Below are positions 25,645 through 34,192 of a DNA stretch of 64,000 nucleotides, piece after piece; position 1 is the first letter of the stretch; every line of letters starts with the position of its first letter. The DNA is from Planctomycetaceae bacterium. Its GTDB lineage: Bacteria; Planctomycetota; Planctomycetia; Pirellulales; Thermoguttaceae. The position numbers and the translations under genes were made by a program. The DNA is taken from NCBI GenBank assembly GCA_004556055.1, contig SFIW01000001.1:1-64000 (forward strand), in the 5' to 3' direction. The notes under the pieces were generated by a model, which had not been told where the DNA came from, made no database searches, and worked only from the letters and a program-made list of their open reading frames with translations.

Positions 25645-27661
25645 ATAGGAAGAAAAGGAGAATAAAAAGCGCGAACGCAAGAGGATAGAGGACGTCGCGA
25701 GGAAGAAGGGGCGTTTTCTTGACGCTCTCTTCCGCTTCTAGATTTCGAATTTGTTTCTGAAGAAAGTCTTTGCCTTCTTGTAGAGCGCGTTCTTTCTCTA
25801 AATTGCGCAAATCGAGGACGCGTCCCCCCGAAGCGACCGCGTATTTTTCGAGAGGGCTTCGCGTCGCCGCAGTCTTTCTTTTTTCTTTGGCGGCAAGGAT
25901 TCGTTCGGACGTTTCGGGGGCGTAGTAGACGTAAGGATCCTTCAAGTCGCTCTCAGCCGATTCCGTTGACGAAACGTTCATCGTTCCTTCTCGACGTTCA
26001 GGATCGCAAAGAAAATCGATCGTGGCGAGAAGGAAGCGGCGATAAACGGTCTTGTCCTCAAGGGTTTGCAAACGCCACAGTTCGTCCGTTCCTTGCCAGG
26101 CGACGGCGTTCGTTCCCATCGAGGAAAGGACGAGAAGAGGGATCGGTTCCGCGTCGTTGGTTAGAGGTCGCGCTTGGAGCAGAACTTGCGCGGAACCATT
26201 TTCTTCGATAGCGGAGAAGCAGTAGTTGAGAATAGCGGGTTCTCTCAAATCAAGGAATGGGTAGAGGCGCATAGCGAAGACGGTCGGTTCGACGGCGAAT
26301 TCGTCTTGACAAAGGGAGTCGCGCGGATCGGGTTGCGGCGGCGTAATCGGCGGGCCTGGGGCTAGACGCGCGAAAGGTGAGAGCGTCCAGCGAGGATCCC
26401 GCGCGAGACGGTTGGGGCCGACGAACCATATCGACGTCTTGGAGCCCTTTTTCTCCACGACGTCGACGATCCTTTCGAGGTTCCCTTGGAGGGCCTCGGG
26501 GGAAATGTCGCCAAGGATGATAAGGTCAAAACGAGAAAGCGCGTTTCGGTCGAGCTTATCGACCGATATGTTGTGAGGATCTACGCTTAAGCTTTCAGGA
26601 TCGGCTTTGAGGAGCGTCGTTTTCAGATCGATATTTTCGATCCATCGGAGGGTTTCGCGCAGATAACGATATTCAAAGCGGGGATATTCGTCGACGAGTA
26701 AGACGCGCGTCTTTTTTTCGTTAGGAGTAAGAGTGAAGCTCTCGGCGTTGTCTTCCGTGCAAAATTCGTCGGATTGGAGACGAGGCGAGCGACGTATCGA
26801 TTCGAATTCTCCCTGTCCGGCGTCGGACTGATCGCGCACGACGAGGAGGTAGACTCCCTGAGTCTTTCCCTTTTGCGGATTCCAAGAAACGTGATAATCG
26901 ACGGACGATCCTGGATCGAGCGTAAGGGATTGCGCGTCGATTAACGCGGAGAGTCGCTCGTCGACGCGGCTCCATAATTCGACGCGAGCGTCGCGCGAAC
27001 GTTCTGCTCCCTCGAGGATAATCCGCGCGTTGAGGGACGCGTCGTCCCCTTTTTCCGCAGGACGGGCGGCTTGAAGGTTCTCTAAGCGCCAATTGAAAGA
27101 CTCCATTGCGTCTCCCAGGAGAATGAGGTCGACTTTGCCCACTCGTTCTCCGTCAAAATCAGTATGTTTGACGTCGGGATTGACGACGCCGTCGGAAAAG
27201 AGTAAGACGCGCCCTGGGACGTCGCGAAGGGCGTCCAAGAGAGGGGAGACGTTTTTTCCCGCGTAAGGATCGCGTTCCGAAAGACGCGTCGCGGCATAGG
27301 GGACGCGAGAAGTTTGCGCGAAGAGGGCCGCGTTCTCTTCGAGTTCTTCGGCTAGGTTAAGAGGGACGACGCCTTCTTTTCCGAATCGCGTCATGCTGGC
27401 GGAGTCGTCGAGTATGGTGGCGATAGCGCCGGGTCGTTCAATTCGACGCGTTATTGTCGGTTCAAGGTAGAGAACGAGAAGCGTCGCGAGCCAAAGACAA
27501 CGAATCGCAAGGGGAAGGAGCGCGCGCGTCTTGCGATTTTTTTCAACGCGTTGGCGGCGCGACTTGAAGGAGGACGCGAGGATGACGAACGCGAAGAGGA
27601 ACGTCGCGCAACTCGCGACGAGTTCGAGGGTCGAGCGTTCGCTCCCCAGCTCCCATATCAT
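25643..27661 (-). CDS. VWA-like membrane protein (BatA/CoxE-like region)
   Basis: This 672-residue protein has two N-terminal hydrophobic segments (LVASCATFLFAFVILASSF and LPLAIRCLWLATLLVLYLEP), a large extracytoplasmic or cytoplasmic middle, and one C-terminal segment (LYPLAFALFILLFFL). After the second helix comes a von Willebrand A-type domain with a metal-site motif ATILDDSASM (DxSxS) and RVLLFSDGVVNPD. A later part, TRVLLVDEYPRFEYRYLRETL and DLIILGDISPEAL, resembles the glutamine-amidotransferase-like domain that planctomycetes place behind such VWA domains. Its start overlaps the stop of the DMT transporter by four bases. No AAA+ (MoxR) or DUF58 partner is in the window. Function unknown. 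Confidence 0.65.
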   Translation of the reverse strand: MIWELGSERSTLELVASCATFLFAFVILASSFKSRRQRVEKNRKTRALLPLAIRCLWLATLLVLYLEPTITRRIERPGAIATILDDSASMTRFGKEGVVPLNLAEELEENAALFAQTSRVPYAATRLSERDPYAGKNVSPLLDALRDVPGRVLLFSDGVVNPDVKHTDFDGERVGKVDLILLGDAMESFNWRLENLQAARPAEKGDDASLNARIILEGAERSRDARVELWSRVDERLSALIDAQSLTLDPGSSVDYHVSWNPQKGKTQGVYLLVVRDQSDAGQGEFESIRRSPRLQSDEFCTEDNAESFTLTPNEKKTRVLLVDEYPRFEYRYLRETLRWIENIDLKTTLLKADPESLSVDPHNISVDKLDRNALSRFDLIILGDISPEALQGNLERIVDVVEKKGSKTSIWFVGPNRLARDPRWTLSPFARLAPGPPITPPQPDPRDSLCQDEFAVEPTVFAMRLYPFLDLREPAILNYCFSAIEENGSAQVLLQARPLTNDAEPIPLLVLSSMGTNAVAWQGTDELWRLQTLEDKTVYRRFLLATIDFLCDPERREGTMNVSSTESAESDLKDPYVYYAPETSERILAAKEKRKTAATRSPLEKYAVASGGRVLDLRNLEKERALQEGKDFLQKQIRNLEAEESVKKTPLLPRDVLYPLAFALFILLFFL

Positions 27662-28719
27662 GCGCGACCGGAGTCGGACTCCGTCTCCGTTGCCGACTTA
27701 TTGTCGTGTTCCATTCCTGCGACGGCGACGCCTACGGCGACCAGAATCGCGCCCACCGCGATCGTCCATGTGAATTTTTCATGGAAGAAGAGGAGTCCCG
27801 CCAGCGTGAGCGTGATTGTTTGCGCGTTGGCGATCATCGTTTGTTTCAGAACAAAGAGACGACGCAGACTTTCCGTCTGGAAGTAAAACCCGATCATATT
27901 GGCGACGCCGGCGGTGAGAACGAATCCCCAGCACGGGGCGGGAGGAGCGAACCAGGCGGCCGTTCCGCGCTCAAATGTTAAGCAGACGCCGCAAATGACG
28001 GCGCCGACGCCGGTGATCGCCACCATGTTAAGAGAAGTCGGTAGATATTCGTTGGCGCGTCCCGAACGCGCTTCCTCCTCCGGGGTCGTTTTGGGAGCGC
28101 CGAGCAACTTTCGCGTAACGGAAAGCTGCGTGGCGTATCCAAGGGCCGTGAGAAAAACGCAAAAGAGTCCAAGTCCAATACGGATAGGTTTTCCAGCGAT
28201 AGTCGCGTCAAGAGAAACGTTTCCGCCGCTTAAAAGCCAAACGGCGATAATGAGTAAGACGAGGGCGCAGAGACGCGATTTGGTAACGCGTTCCTTTAGC
28301 CAAAGGGCTCCAAAGAGCGAGGTGACAATGAGCTGCACCGCTTGAATCAAGGGCGTGGCGAGCGCGAGACCTAGCGCCGCGTAAGCGACCAAGTGATTTC
28401 GCGCGCCGACTAACTGGCAAGCGACGCCGGCGAAAGTGATTAGAAAGAGAACTTTCCAGGTCGGAAAACGGAATTTTCCTCGACAGAATTGTATGAGAAT
28501 GAATGGAGCGACACAGAATACCGTAGTGAGTTCTTTCACGGCGATCGACCAGTCCGAACTTACGTCGGGATAATTGGTCAAACCTCTAAGAGAAGCAAGG
28601 GAAACGGTATAGAAGAGGGCGGAAAGAACCGCGTAGAGGAATCCCTTGTTTTCTTCCGCGCGCGTTTTTTTAACGTCCAAGTCGTCAGTAGACGTATTCT
28701 CACAAACTTTAGCCGACAT
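27658..28719 (-). CDS. EamA/DMT superfamily transporter
   Basis: This 353-residue membrane protein has about ten hydrophobic segments in two EamA-type halves: FLYAVLSALFYTVSLASLRGL at the start, ALGLALATPLIQAVQLIVTSLFGALWLKERVTKSRL closing the first half, and IANAQTITLTLAGLLFFHEKFTWTIAVGAILVAVGVAVAG closing the second. The family moves metabolites, often sugars or amino acids, across the inner membrane; the substrate is unknown. AGGAGATATACAT precedes the ATG, and a strong promoter lies at 28740-28767. Its stop overlaps the start of the VWA-like gene (ATGA), so the two are probably one operon. About 60 residues of the middle loop (EEEARSGRANEYLPTS) separate the halves. Confidence 0.82.
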   Translation of the reverse strand: MSAKVCENTSTDDLDVKKTRAEENKGFLYAVLSALFYTVSLASLRGLTNYPDVSSDWSIAVKELTTVFCVAPFILIQFCRGKFRFPTWKVLFLITFAGVACQLVGARNHLVAYAALGLALATPLIQAVQLIVTSLFGALWLKERVTKSRLCALVLLIIAVWLLSGGNVSLDATIAGKPIRIGLGLFCVFLTALGYATQLSVTRKLLGAPKTTPEEEARSGRANEYLPTSLNMVAITGVGAVICGVCLTFERGTAAWFAPPAPCWGFVLTAGVANMIGFYFQTESLRRLFVLKQTMIANAQTITLTLAGLLFFHEKFTWTIAVGAILVAVGVAVAGMEHDNKSATETESDSGRA

Positions 28720-28739
28720 ATGTATATCTCCTGCGACAC

Positions 28740-28767
28740 ATTATACTTTCCGGCTTAGACGCGTCAA
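28740..28767 (-). promoter_or_regulatory. sigma-70-like promoter for the DMT/VWA operon
   Basis: On the minus strand, TTGACG (28762-28767), 16 bases, consensus TATAAT (28740-28745), ending 20 bases before the ATG. This leaves a very short leader made up mostly of the ribosome site. Confidence 0.8.
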
Positions 28768-28799
28768 GGAAACGCGGGTCTCTTCTCGTCGGCGCGTCC

Positions 28800-28827
28800 T
28801 TGTCAATACGGGAATGGCTCTTATAAT
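28800..28827 (+). promoter_or_regulatory. sigma-70-like promoter for trpS
   Basis: TTGTCA (28800-28805), 16 bases, consensus TATAAT (28822-28827). It lies back to back with the divergent promoter at 28740-28767, with -35 boxes only 32 bases apart. Confidence 0.8.
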
Positions 28828-28898
28828 AGTTGGGCGGATTTAATATAGACGCGCAACTAGTCAGCGGCGCGTTGTTTGTGTCATGAGAAGGCCGAGTT

Positions 28899-29885
28899 AT
28901 GAACAAAAGACTATTGACGGGGCTTCAACCCAGCGGCGAATTAACGATCGGGAATTATATTGGCGGTATTCGTCAGGTTGTGAATTATGAGAAGGATTAC
29001 GAGACGTTCCTTTTTGTGCCTGACATGCATTCCATCACGGTTCCTCAGGATCCCGAAACGTTGCACAGACGCGTTCGTGAAATTGTCGGCATGTATTTGG
29101 CTTGCGGCGTTTCCCCGACGGAGAACCATATTTACGTTCAGTCGGAGATCCCCCAGCACGCCAATCTTTCGTGGATCCTTGAATGTTCCGCTTATATCGG
29201 CGAGCTTTCTCGAATGACGCAGTTCAAAGCGAAGGCGGAAGGAAAGAAGGAGATTGGTTGCGGTCTCTTCACGTATCCCGTTCTGATGGCGGCGGATATC
29301 CTTCTGTATAACGCGCAGTATGTTCCTACGGGGGCTGATCAGAAACAACATGTTGAGCTTGCGCGCAACCTTGCTCAGCGTTTCAACGCGAAATATGGCG
29401 ACACTTTCGTGGTTCCTGAGCCTCTAATTCCGAAAGTTGGGGCGAAGATTCGGGATCTTCTGTCTCCCGATAAGAAGATGAGTAAGAGCGCGGCGAATCC
29501 TCGCGGCTCCATCTTCCTGAACGATCCGGAAAAGGCGATTCGTAAAAAGATCATGGGCGCGGTCACGGACTCCGACACGTTCGTGAAATTCGACGAAGAG
29601 AATAAGCCTGGCGTCTCGAACCTTTTGACGATTTACGCGTGCTTCTCCGACACGTCGATAGAAGAAACGGAGAAACATTTTGCGGACGCGCGTTACGGCG
29701 ACCTGAAAAAAGAAGTCGCGGAACTTCTCGTCGAGAAGTTGACCGTGCTCCAAGATAAGTTTGCCGAAATTATGAAGTCGGGTCTTGTCGACGAGACGCT
29801 TGATCGCGGTCGCGACGCGGTTCGTCCAATCGCCGAAGAGACTTACGACAAGGTTCGTCGTCTTGTCGGACTTGGACGACTTTAA
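28899..29885 (+). CDS. trpS: Tryptophanyl-tRNA synthetase
   Basis: This 328-residue class I synthetase charges tRNA-Trp. The HIGH-type signature appears as LTGLQPSGELTIGNYIGG and the second signature as KKMSKSAANP, at the expected places and spacing. Also visible are FVPDMHSITVPQDP, FTYPVLMAADILLYNAQYVPTGADQKQHVELARNLA, GAVTDS and PGVSNLLTIYACFS. Length is standard for bacterial TrpRS. It is a single-gene unit with its own promoter (28800-28827) and terminator (29911-29941). Confidence 0.96.
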   Translation: MNKRLLTGLQPSGELTIGNYIGGIRQVVNYEKDYETFLFVPDMHSITVPQDPETLHRRVREIVGMYLACGVSPTENHIYVQSEIPQHANLSWILECSAYIGELSRMTQFKAKAEGKKEIGCGLFTYPVLMAADILLYNAQYVPTGADQKQHVELARNLAQRFNAKYGDTFVVPEPLIPKVGAKIRDLLSPDKKMSKSAANPRGSIFLNDPEKAIRKKIMGAVTDSDTFVKFDEENKPGVSNLLTIYACFSDTSIEETEKHFADARYGDLKKEVAELLVEKLTVLQDKFAEIMKSGLVDETLDRGRDAVRPIAEETYDKVRRLVGLGRL

Positions 29886-29910
29886 TAATTTCATACAAGG
29901 GTTTTGCAAG

Positions 29911-29941
29911 CGCGCTTCCGCCTAGAAGCGCGTTTTTTTTT
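29911..29941 (+). terminator. Intrinsic terminator after trpS
   Basis: CGCGCTTC (29911-29918) pairs with GAAGCGCG (29925-29932), followed by nine T. Confidence 0.88.
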
Positions 29942-30057
29942 ATCTGACTTTGGCGCGGATTTTGCCTACATTGTTATCGTCTAAGAAACGTATTTTGAAG
30001 TAACAAGACTAACAAGACTCCTAAAACGTTGTTATTATCAGCATAAGGGATAGACGG

Positions 30058-30675
30058 ATGACAACTTTTTCCAAAAGAATCGACCGGTATGGGCGCGTCA
30101 CTGCGATGACTGTGACAAATTGGGATTGTTATCGAAATCCGCAAAAGATGAAGACGTTTGCCGATCAAAGCCACGCGGTTATCACCGTGACGAGCGCGTA
30201 TGGTCGAGCTTTTAAATATTATTCTTACGTACAAGAACAACGCGACCTCAATAGCGTTCGTACGGGCTTCAATCTCGTCGACGAAGAGAGAACGCGTCAT
30301 ATTCTCGAAGGGAAGCCGTTAGTCGGGAGCGTTCGATGCAAGTTTCAAAACGACGATCAGCCTCTTTCTGTCGTATGCGGATGGGAGGGAGGGCACGCGA
30401 ATCCCGACGCCGTCAAATTCGGAAAAACTCAAATCCCTGAATTTTGGACGAGCGAACGGTTTATGTACGAAGTTTCCGACGTGCTCACGGACGCGAAGAC
30501 GCGATGGCGTCCTCAGCTCCAAGACGCTTCCGTACGGTCAGACTCTTCCGACTCCACTCGTTACGTTTGCGTCGAAGAGCGCTTCGGCGTGCCGATTCGC
30601 GTTGTGGCGGAAATGACCGACGACGGCTTTCGATGCGTGACCGCCTTTCCCGATTATTCTCATGGCGCCCCGTGA
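30058..30675 (+). CDS. Free-standing EndoU-like nuclease domain protein
   Basis: This 205-residue protein without a signal peptide or membrane segment resembles the bacterial EndoU RNase domain (PF14436) usually found as the C-terminal toxin of CdiA and other polymorphic toxins. Aligned by eye: RHILEG (candidate catalytic His81), EGGHANPDAVKFGKTQIPEFW (His113 and the G-x-T-x-FP-x-W element), the helix FMYEVSDVLTDAKTRW, GVPIRVVAEMTDDGFRCVTAFPDY at the end. In characterised EndoU domains the end reads T-x-YP, with Thr and Tyr catalytic; here it is TAFP, so Tyr is Phe. The N-terminal ~75 residues are of unknown nature. An AAGGG lies upstream. No immunity gene is evident: both neighbours are housekeeping genes with their own signals. 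Confidence 0.55.
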   Translation: MTTFSKRIDRYGRVTAMTVTNWDCYRNPQKMKTFADQSHAVITVTSAYGRAFKYYSYVQEQRDLNSVRTGFNLVDEERTRHILEGKPLVGSVRCKFQNDDQPLSVVCGWEGGHANPDAVKFGKTQIPEFWTSERFMYEVSDVLTDAKTRWRPQLQDASVRSDSSDSTRYVCVEERFGVPIRVVAEMTDDGFRCVTAFPDYSHGAP

Positions 30676-30692
30676 TTAAGACGTCCAATACA

Positions 30693-30721
30693 AAAAGGCC
30701 CTCGACTCCTTAGTCGAAGGC
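30693..30721 (-). terminator. Intrinsic terminator after the acyl-CoA ligase gene
   Basis: On the minus strand, GCCTTCGACT pairs with AGTCGAGGGC (one mismatch) around AAGG and is followed by CTTTTT. It lies between the two convergent genes. Confidence 0.7.
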
Positions 30722-30743
30722 ACTTGGAAAAAGGTCAGAGGAC

Positions 30744-32420
30744 TCAGCGCTCTATTTGCGTGGCGACGAGACTCTTGCCGCAGTATTTTTCGCGAAGCTT
30801 CGGCTTCTCGATCTTGCCCGTGGGATTGCGCGGCACGACGTCGAAAATGAATTTCTTCGGACGTTTGTATCGCGGGAGGGCCTCGCAGAATTTCACGAGG
30901 GATTCCTCGTTCGGTTCGCGACCCGGTTTGATTTCGACAATCGCGACGGCGATTTCTCCAAGGCGCGGGTCGGGGAGTCCAATAACGGCGACGTCCTTGA
31001 TATCGTCGTGACGACGGAGAAAATCTTCAATTTGAACGGGATAAAGATTTTCGCCCCCCGTGATGACGACGTCCTTCTTTCTGTCGACCAAATAAATGAA
31101 TCCGTCTTCGTCCTTGCAGGCCATGTCGCCCGTGAAGAGCCATCCGTCCGCTAAAGTCGCCTTCGTCGCTTCCGGATCGTGATAATATTCGCGCATGACT
31201 CCAGGGCCCTTGACGGCGAGTTCTCCAACTTCCCCCTGCGCAACTTCTTGGCGGTTTTCGTCGACAATACGCGCTTCCCAGCGGTAGCCAGGTTTGCCGA
31301 TTGCCCCGACTTTATGGATATTCTCAACGCCCAAATGCACGCAACCAGGCCCAATAGATTCGCTTAAACCATAATTGGTGTCGTATTCGTGAAGAGGGAA
31401 GATCTTTTTCCAACGCTTAATCAAGCTGGGGGGCACTGGCTGGGCGCCGATGTGCATCAAACGCCACTGAGAGAGAACGTAGCCGGAGAGATCAACTTCC
31501 TTGGAGTCGATGGCGTCGAGAATGTCTTGCGCCCATGGAACGAGGAGCCAAACGATCGTGCAGCGTTCTTCCGAAACGGCGTGCAAGATCGTCTTAGGCT
31601 TGACCCCGCGCAATAAAACCGCCTTTCCCCCAACGAGGAAACTTCCAAACCAGTGCATTTTTGCTCCCGTATGGTAGAGGGGCGGAATGCAGAGAAACAC
31701 GTCTTGTCGCGTTTGCGAGTGATGCCGCTGTTCTGTGAAACACGCGGAGGTTAAACTACGATGGGGATGAAGAATCGCCTTCGGAAATCCAGTGGTTCCC
31801 GAAGAGAAATAAATTGCGGCCTCGTCTTCGCTGGTTAGCTTGACTCCGGGATTTTCACGCGAGGCGTAGGACGTGAGATTATGGAGAGATTCGGCAAACG
31901 TCGGAGAGTTTTCTCCTAAGAAGAAGAGGGATTTTACTCCGTCGAGTTGGTCGCAAATCGTTTCAACACGCCCGATGAATTCCGGGCCAAAGACTAGATA
32001 ACTCGAATCGGAGAGTTCCAGACAATATTTAATTTCCTCCGCAGCGTAACGGAAATTGAGGGGGACGGCGACGCAACCCGCTTTGAGTATGCCAAAGTAT
32101 ATGGGGAGCCACTCTAGACAATTCATAAGGAGTATGGCGACTTTATCTCCCTTTTGAACGCCTCTACTAAGGAGGAGATTTGCAAAGCGATTAGAAAGTT
32201 CGTTGAATTTTTTCCAGGTTGTGGAACGGCGGAGTCCCAACGGGTGAGTAGGGGGTTCGATGAGATCGAAATCTTTCCAAGTGATGCGCCGAGTTTCGCC
32301 TTCTTCGGGGGATATCTCCACTAAGCTGACGTCGTCGCCGTAGAGAATGGCGTTTCTTTCAAGGATATCGGTAATAGGCGTCGTTTCGTCAATAGTCGGC
32401 AACTCTAATGGCGTCGTCAT
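30744..32420 (-). CDS. AMP-binding acyl-CoA synthetase
   Basis: This 558-residue ANL-superfamily enzyme activates a carboxylic acid with ATP and forms the CoA thioester. Motifs in order: P-loop YFSSGTTGFPKAILHPH, A4-like IPPLYHTGAKMHWFGSFLVGG, A5 YDTNYGLSES, A7 GWLFTGDMACKDEDGFIYLVDRKKDVVITGGENLYP, and the A10 lysine in NPTGKIEKPKL. Length and the C-terminal swinging domain are complete. Residues ~50-70 (RRITWKDFDLIEPPTHPLG) form a small insertion in the N-terminal part. A GTTAGGAG site precedes the ATG, with a promoter at 32531-32559. The chain length of the substrate is not predictable; a medium- or long-chain fatty acid is likely. Confidence 0.9.
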   Translation of the reverse strand: MTTPLELPTIDETTPITDILERNAILYGDDVSLVEISPEEGETRRITWKDFDLIEPPTHPLGLRRSTTWKKFNELSNRFANLLLSRGVQKGDKVAILLMNCLEWLPIYFGILKAGCVAVPLNFRYAAEEIKYCLELSDSSYLVFGPEFIGRVETICDQLDGVKSLFFLGENSPTFAESLHNLTSYASRENPGVKLTSEDEAAIYFSSGTTGFPKAILHPHRSLTSACFTEQRHHSQTRQDVFLCIPPLYHTGAKMHWFGSFLVGGKAVLLRGVKPKTILHAVSEERCTIVWLLVPWAQDILDAIDSKEVDLSGYVLSQWRLMHIGAQPVPPSLIKRWKKIFPLHEYDTNYGLSESIGPGCVHLGVENIHKVGAIGKPGYRWEARIVDENRQEVAQGEVGELAVKGPGVMREYYHDPEATKATLADGWLFTGDMACKDEDGFIYLVDRKKDVVITGGENLYPVQIEDFLRRHDDIKDVAVIGLPDPRLGEIAVAIVEIKPGREPNEESLVKFCEALPRYKRPKKFIFDVVPRNPTGKIEKPKLREKYCGKSLVATQIER

Positions 32421-32530
32421 AGTATCTCCTAACCTAAAAACGCCGCGTGAAGAGAGCGGCGTCGTTCATTTTTCAAGCGTCGGCGATATTCGAAGAACTT
32501 GGCGAATATCTCAACCGGCGTACAACGTGG

Positions 32531-32559
32531 ATTATACTTTTTTTCTGTGTTCTAGGCAA
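32531..32559 (-). promoter_or_regulatory. sigma-70-like promoter for the acyl-CoA ligase
   Basis: On the minus strand, TTGCCT (32554-32559), 17 bases, consensus TATAAT (32531-32536), ~105 bases before the ATG at 32420. Confidence 0.7.
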
Positions 32560-32673
32560 GTCGACGCGCATAGAAAGCGCGCCCTCTTGCGCTTGACGAA
32601 TTCTAGGTAAGGGGGATAATGACCGGGAGATTTTGAAAAACCTCGCCTTTAGGGCATGGAGGAGGATTGTTTT

Positions 32674-33171
32674 ATGTCGTCGCATCATTCGGATCATACG
32701 ACAGAGAAAACGAACGTCACGCGTCTTTTGGAGACAGCCGGTATCCCTTTTCGCACTTTTGAATACGAGGTAGACGAGAACGATCTTTCTGGCATGCACA
32801 TAGCGGAAGAAGCTCAGGTCGACCCGTCGTGCATGTTCAAGACGCTTGTCATGAAGGGGGAGAAAAAGGGATATTTTGTCTGTTGCCTTCCGGTCTGCGA
32901 CGAGCTTGATCTTAAAAAAGTCGCCAAGGCGTTTGGAGATAAGAAGTGCGATCTTATCCCCATGAAGTCTTTGCGCGACCTTACCGGCTATATAAGAGGC
33001 GGCTGTTCGCCGATCGGAATGAAAAAGAAGTTTCCGACGTTAGTCGACGAAACGGCGATCTTGTTCGACGAAATTTATATCAACGCCGGTATGCGCGGCA
33101 TGATGGTGATCGTCAATCCGAATCAACTTGTCGAGTATATTGACGCGACTCTTGTCGATCTGGTAAAATGA
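32674..33171 (+). CDS. ybaK: YbaK/EbsC-type aminoacyl-tRNA deacylase
   Basis: This 165-residue cytoplasmic protein hydrolyses Cys-tRNA(Pro), clearing a mischarging error. Family landmarks: VTRLLETAGIPFRTFEY at the start, AEEAQVDPSCMFKTLVMKGE, the catalytic-lysine region GYFVCCLPVCDELDLKKVAKAFGDKKCDLIP, DLTGYIRGGCSPIGMKKKFPTLVDE and INAGMRGMMVIVNPNQLV. The ATG at 32674 is chosen over one six codons upstream because GGAGGAGG falls 8 bases before it. It begins a run of six same-strand genes concerned with quality control and redox, ending with mazG at 35525. Confidence 0.92.
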   Translation: MSSHHSDHTTEKTNVTRLLETAGIPFRTFEYEVDENDLSGMHIAEEAQVDPSCMFKTLVMKGEKKGYFVCCLPVCDELDLKKVAKAFGDKKCDLIPMKSLRDLTGYIRGGCSPIGMKKKFPTLVDETAILFDEIYINAGMRGMMVIVNPNQLVEYIDATLVDLVK

Positions 33172-33224
33172 CGTCGACGACACTCTAACAGCCGTTCTGA
33201 TAGAGTTTGGTACAGGAGCGTTTT

Positions 33225-33704
33225 ATGCAGACTTCAATGCGTTTTACAACTGCTCTTACGATTCTTGCGTGCATATCACACTATAAGGAAGAACGCGTGA
33301 CGAGCGAGTTTGTCGCTCGTCAAATCAAAGTTAACCCGGTGACCGTTCGTAGTATTATTGGCCAGCTGCGCAGAGCCGGACTTGTCAAAGTTCGTCGAGG
33401 CGTAGGGGGCGCCCTGTTTGCGCGTTCTCCCGAGCAGATTACTTTTATGGACGTGTACAGAGCGATAGACGAGGTTTTGTACGAGGAAGGACAACTCGTT
33501 TTTCGTTTTCCTGAGCCGCGGACCCCGGATTGCGCGTTGTCGCGTTCTTTTCAACTTTCTCTTCGGAACCGTCTTCTTCAAGTTCAGCGCGTTATGGTCG
33601 AGTGTTTCAGCAATATGACGGTAGCCGAACTTATGCGCGATTTTGAGCGCTGTTTAAAGAGCGACGGCCTCGACCCCTTTACGCGAGCGTCGGATAGGAC
33701 TTAG
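33225..33704 (+). CDS. Rrf2 family transcriptional regulator
   Basis: This 159-residue protein has an N-terminal winged helix of the Rrf2 type: MRFTTALTILACISHYKEERVTSEFVARQIKVNPVTVRSIIGQLRRAGLVKVRRGVGGALFAR, then TFMDVYRAIDEV. The three clustered cysteines that hold an Fe-S cluster in IscR/NsrR are not present as a set; only scattered cysteines occur (DCALS, VECF, ERCL). It may therefore be a redox or metabolite sensor without a cluster, as in CymR/YwnA-like members (inference). The ATG at 33225 has GGAG 6 bases upstream. It lies in the quality-control gene run, which it may regulate. Confidence 0.88.
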   Translation: MQTSMRFTTALTILACISHYKEERVTSEFVARQIKVNPVTVRSIIGQLRRAGLVKVRRGVGGALFARSPEQITFMDVYRAIDEVLYEEGQLVFRFPEPRTPDCALSRSFQLSLRNRLLQVQRVMVECFSNMTVAELMRDFERCLKSDGLDPFTRASDRT

Positions 33705-33826
33705 CCGAACCGTTCTTCTTTGCGTTCTTTCTTCCGTCCTCTTCTTGTAAGACGGCGCGCGACGGTATAATAAGCGTGAGCGTTTCTTTAGATATGCGCT
33801 CGAACCCTAGGAATACGAGGTTTATC

Positions 33827-34192
33827 ATGCTCTTTGTGCAATATCCTAAATGTACGACCTGTCAAAAAGCTAAGGCGTGGCTTGACGCTCAGAACGTTTC
33901 CTATACGTCGCGAAACGTCAAAGAAGAACAACCGACGCTCGACGAGTTGACCCAATGGTTCAACGCCAGCGGGCTTCCGATCAAAAAATTTGTCAATACG
34001 AGCGGTCTTCTGTATCGTTCGATGGGACTTAAAGACAAGTTGCCGACGATGAGCGACGCCCAGGTTCTCGAACTTTTGTCGACTGACGGGATGCTGGTCA
34101 AACGTCCGATCCTGGTCGGAGAGGGGTTCGTCCTCGTCGGGTTCAAAGAGGAGGCGTGGCGCGCCGCTCTTGAAGGAAGCGCTCAAAAATGA
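33827..34192 (+). CDS. ArsC/Spx family thioredoxin-fold protein
   Basis: This 121-residue protein opens VQYPKCTTCQKAKAWLDAQ: a thioredoxin-like fold with a C9-x2-C12 pair, followed by NVKEEQPTLDELTQWFNASGLPIKKFVNTSGLLYRSMGLKDKL and VKRPILVGEGFVLVGFKEEAW. This is the YffB/Spx/arsenate-reductase-like group (PF03960). The CxxC pair and KRPIL with GF fit a glutathione- or thioredoxin-dependent reductase more than classical ArsC, and Spx activity cannot be excluded. The start at 33827 has CGAGG just upstream; longer in-frame starts have no site. Its stop overlaps the next ATG by four bases (ATGA). Confidence 0.85.
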   Translation: MLFVQYPKCTTCQKAKAWLDAQNVSYTSRNVKEEQPTLDELTQWFNASGLPIKKFVNTSGLLYRSMGLKDKLPTMSDAQVLELLSTDGMLVKRPILVGEGFVLVGFKEEAWRAALEGSAQK

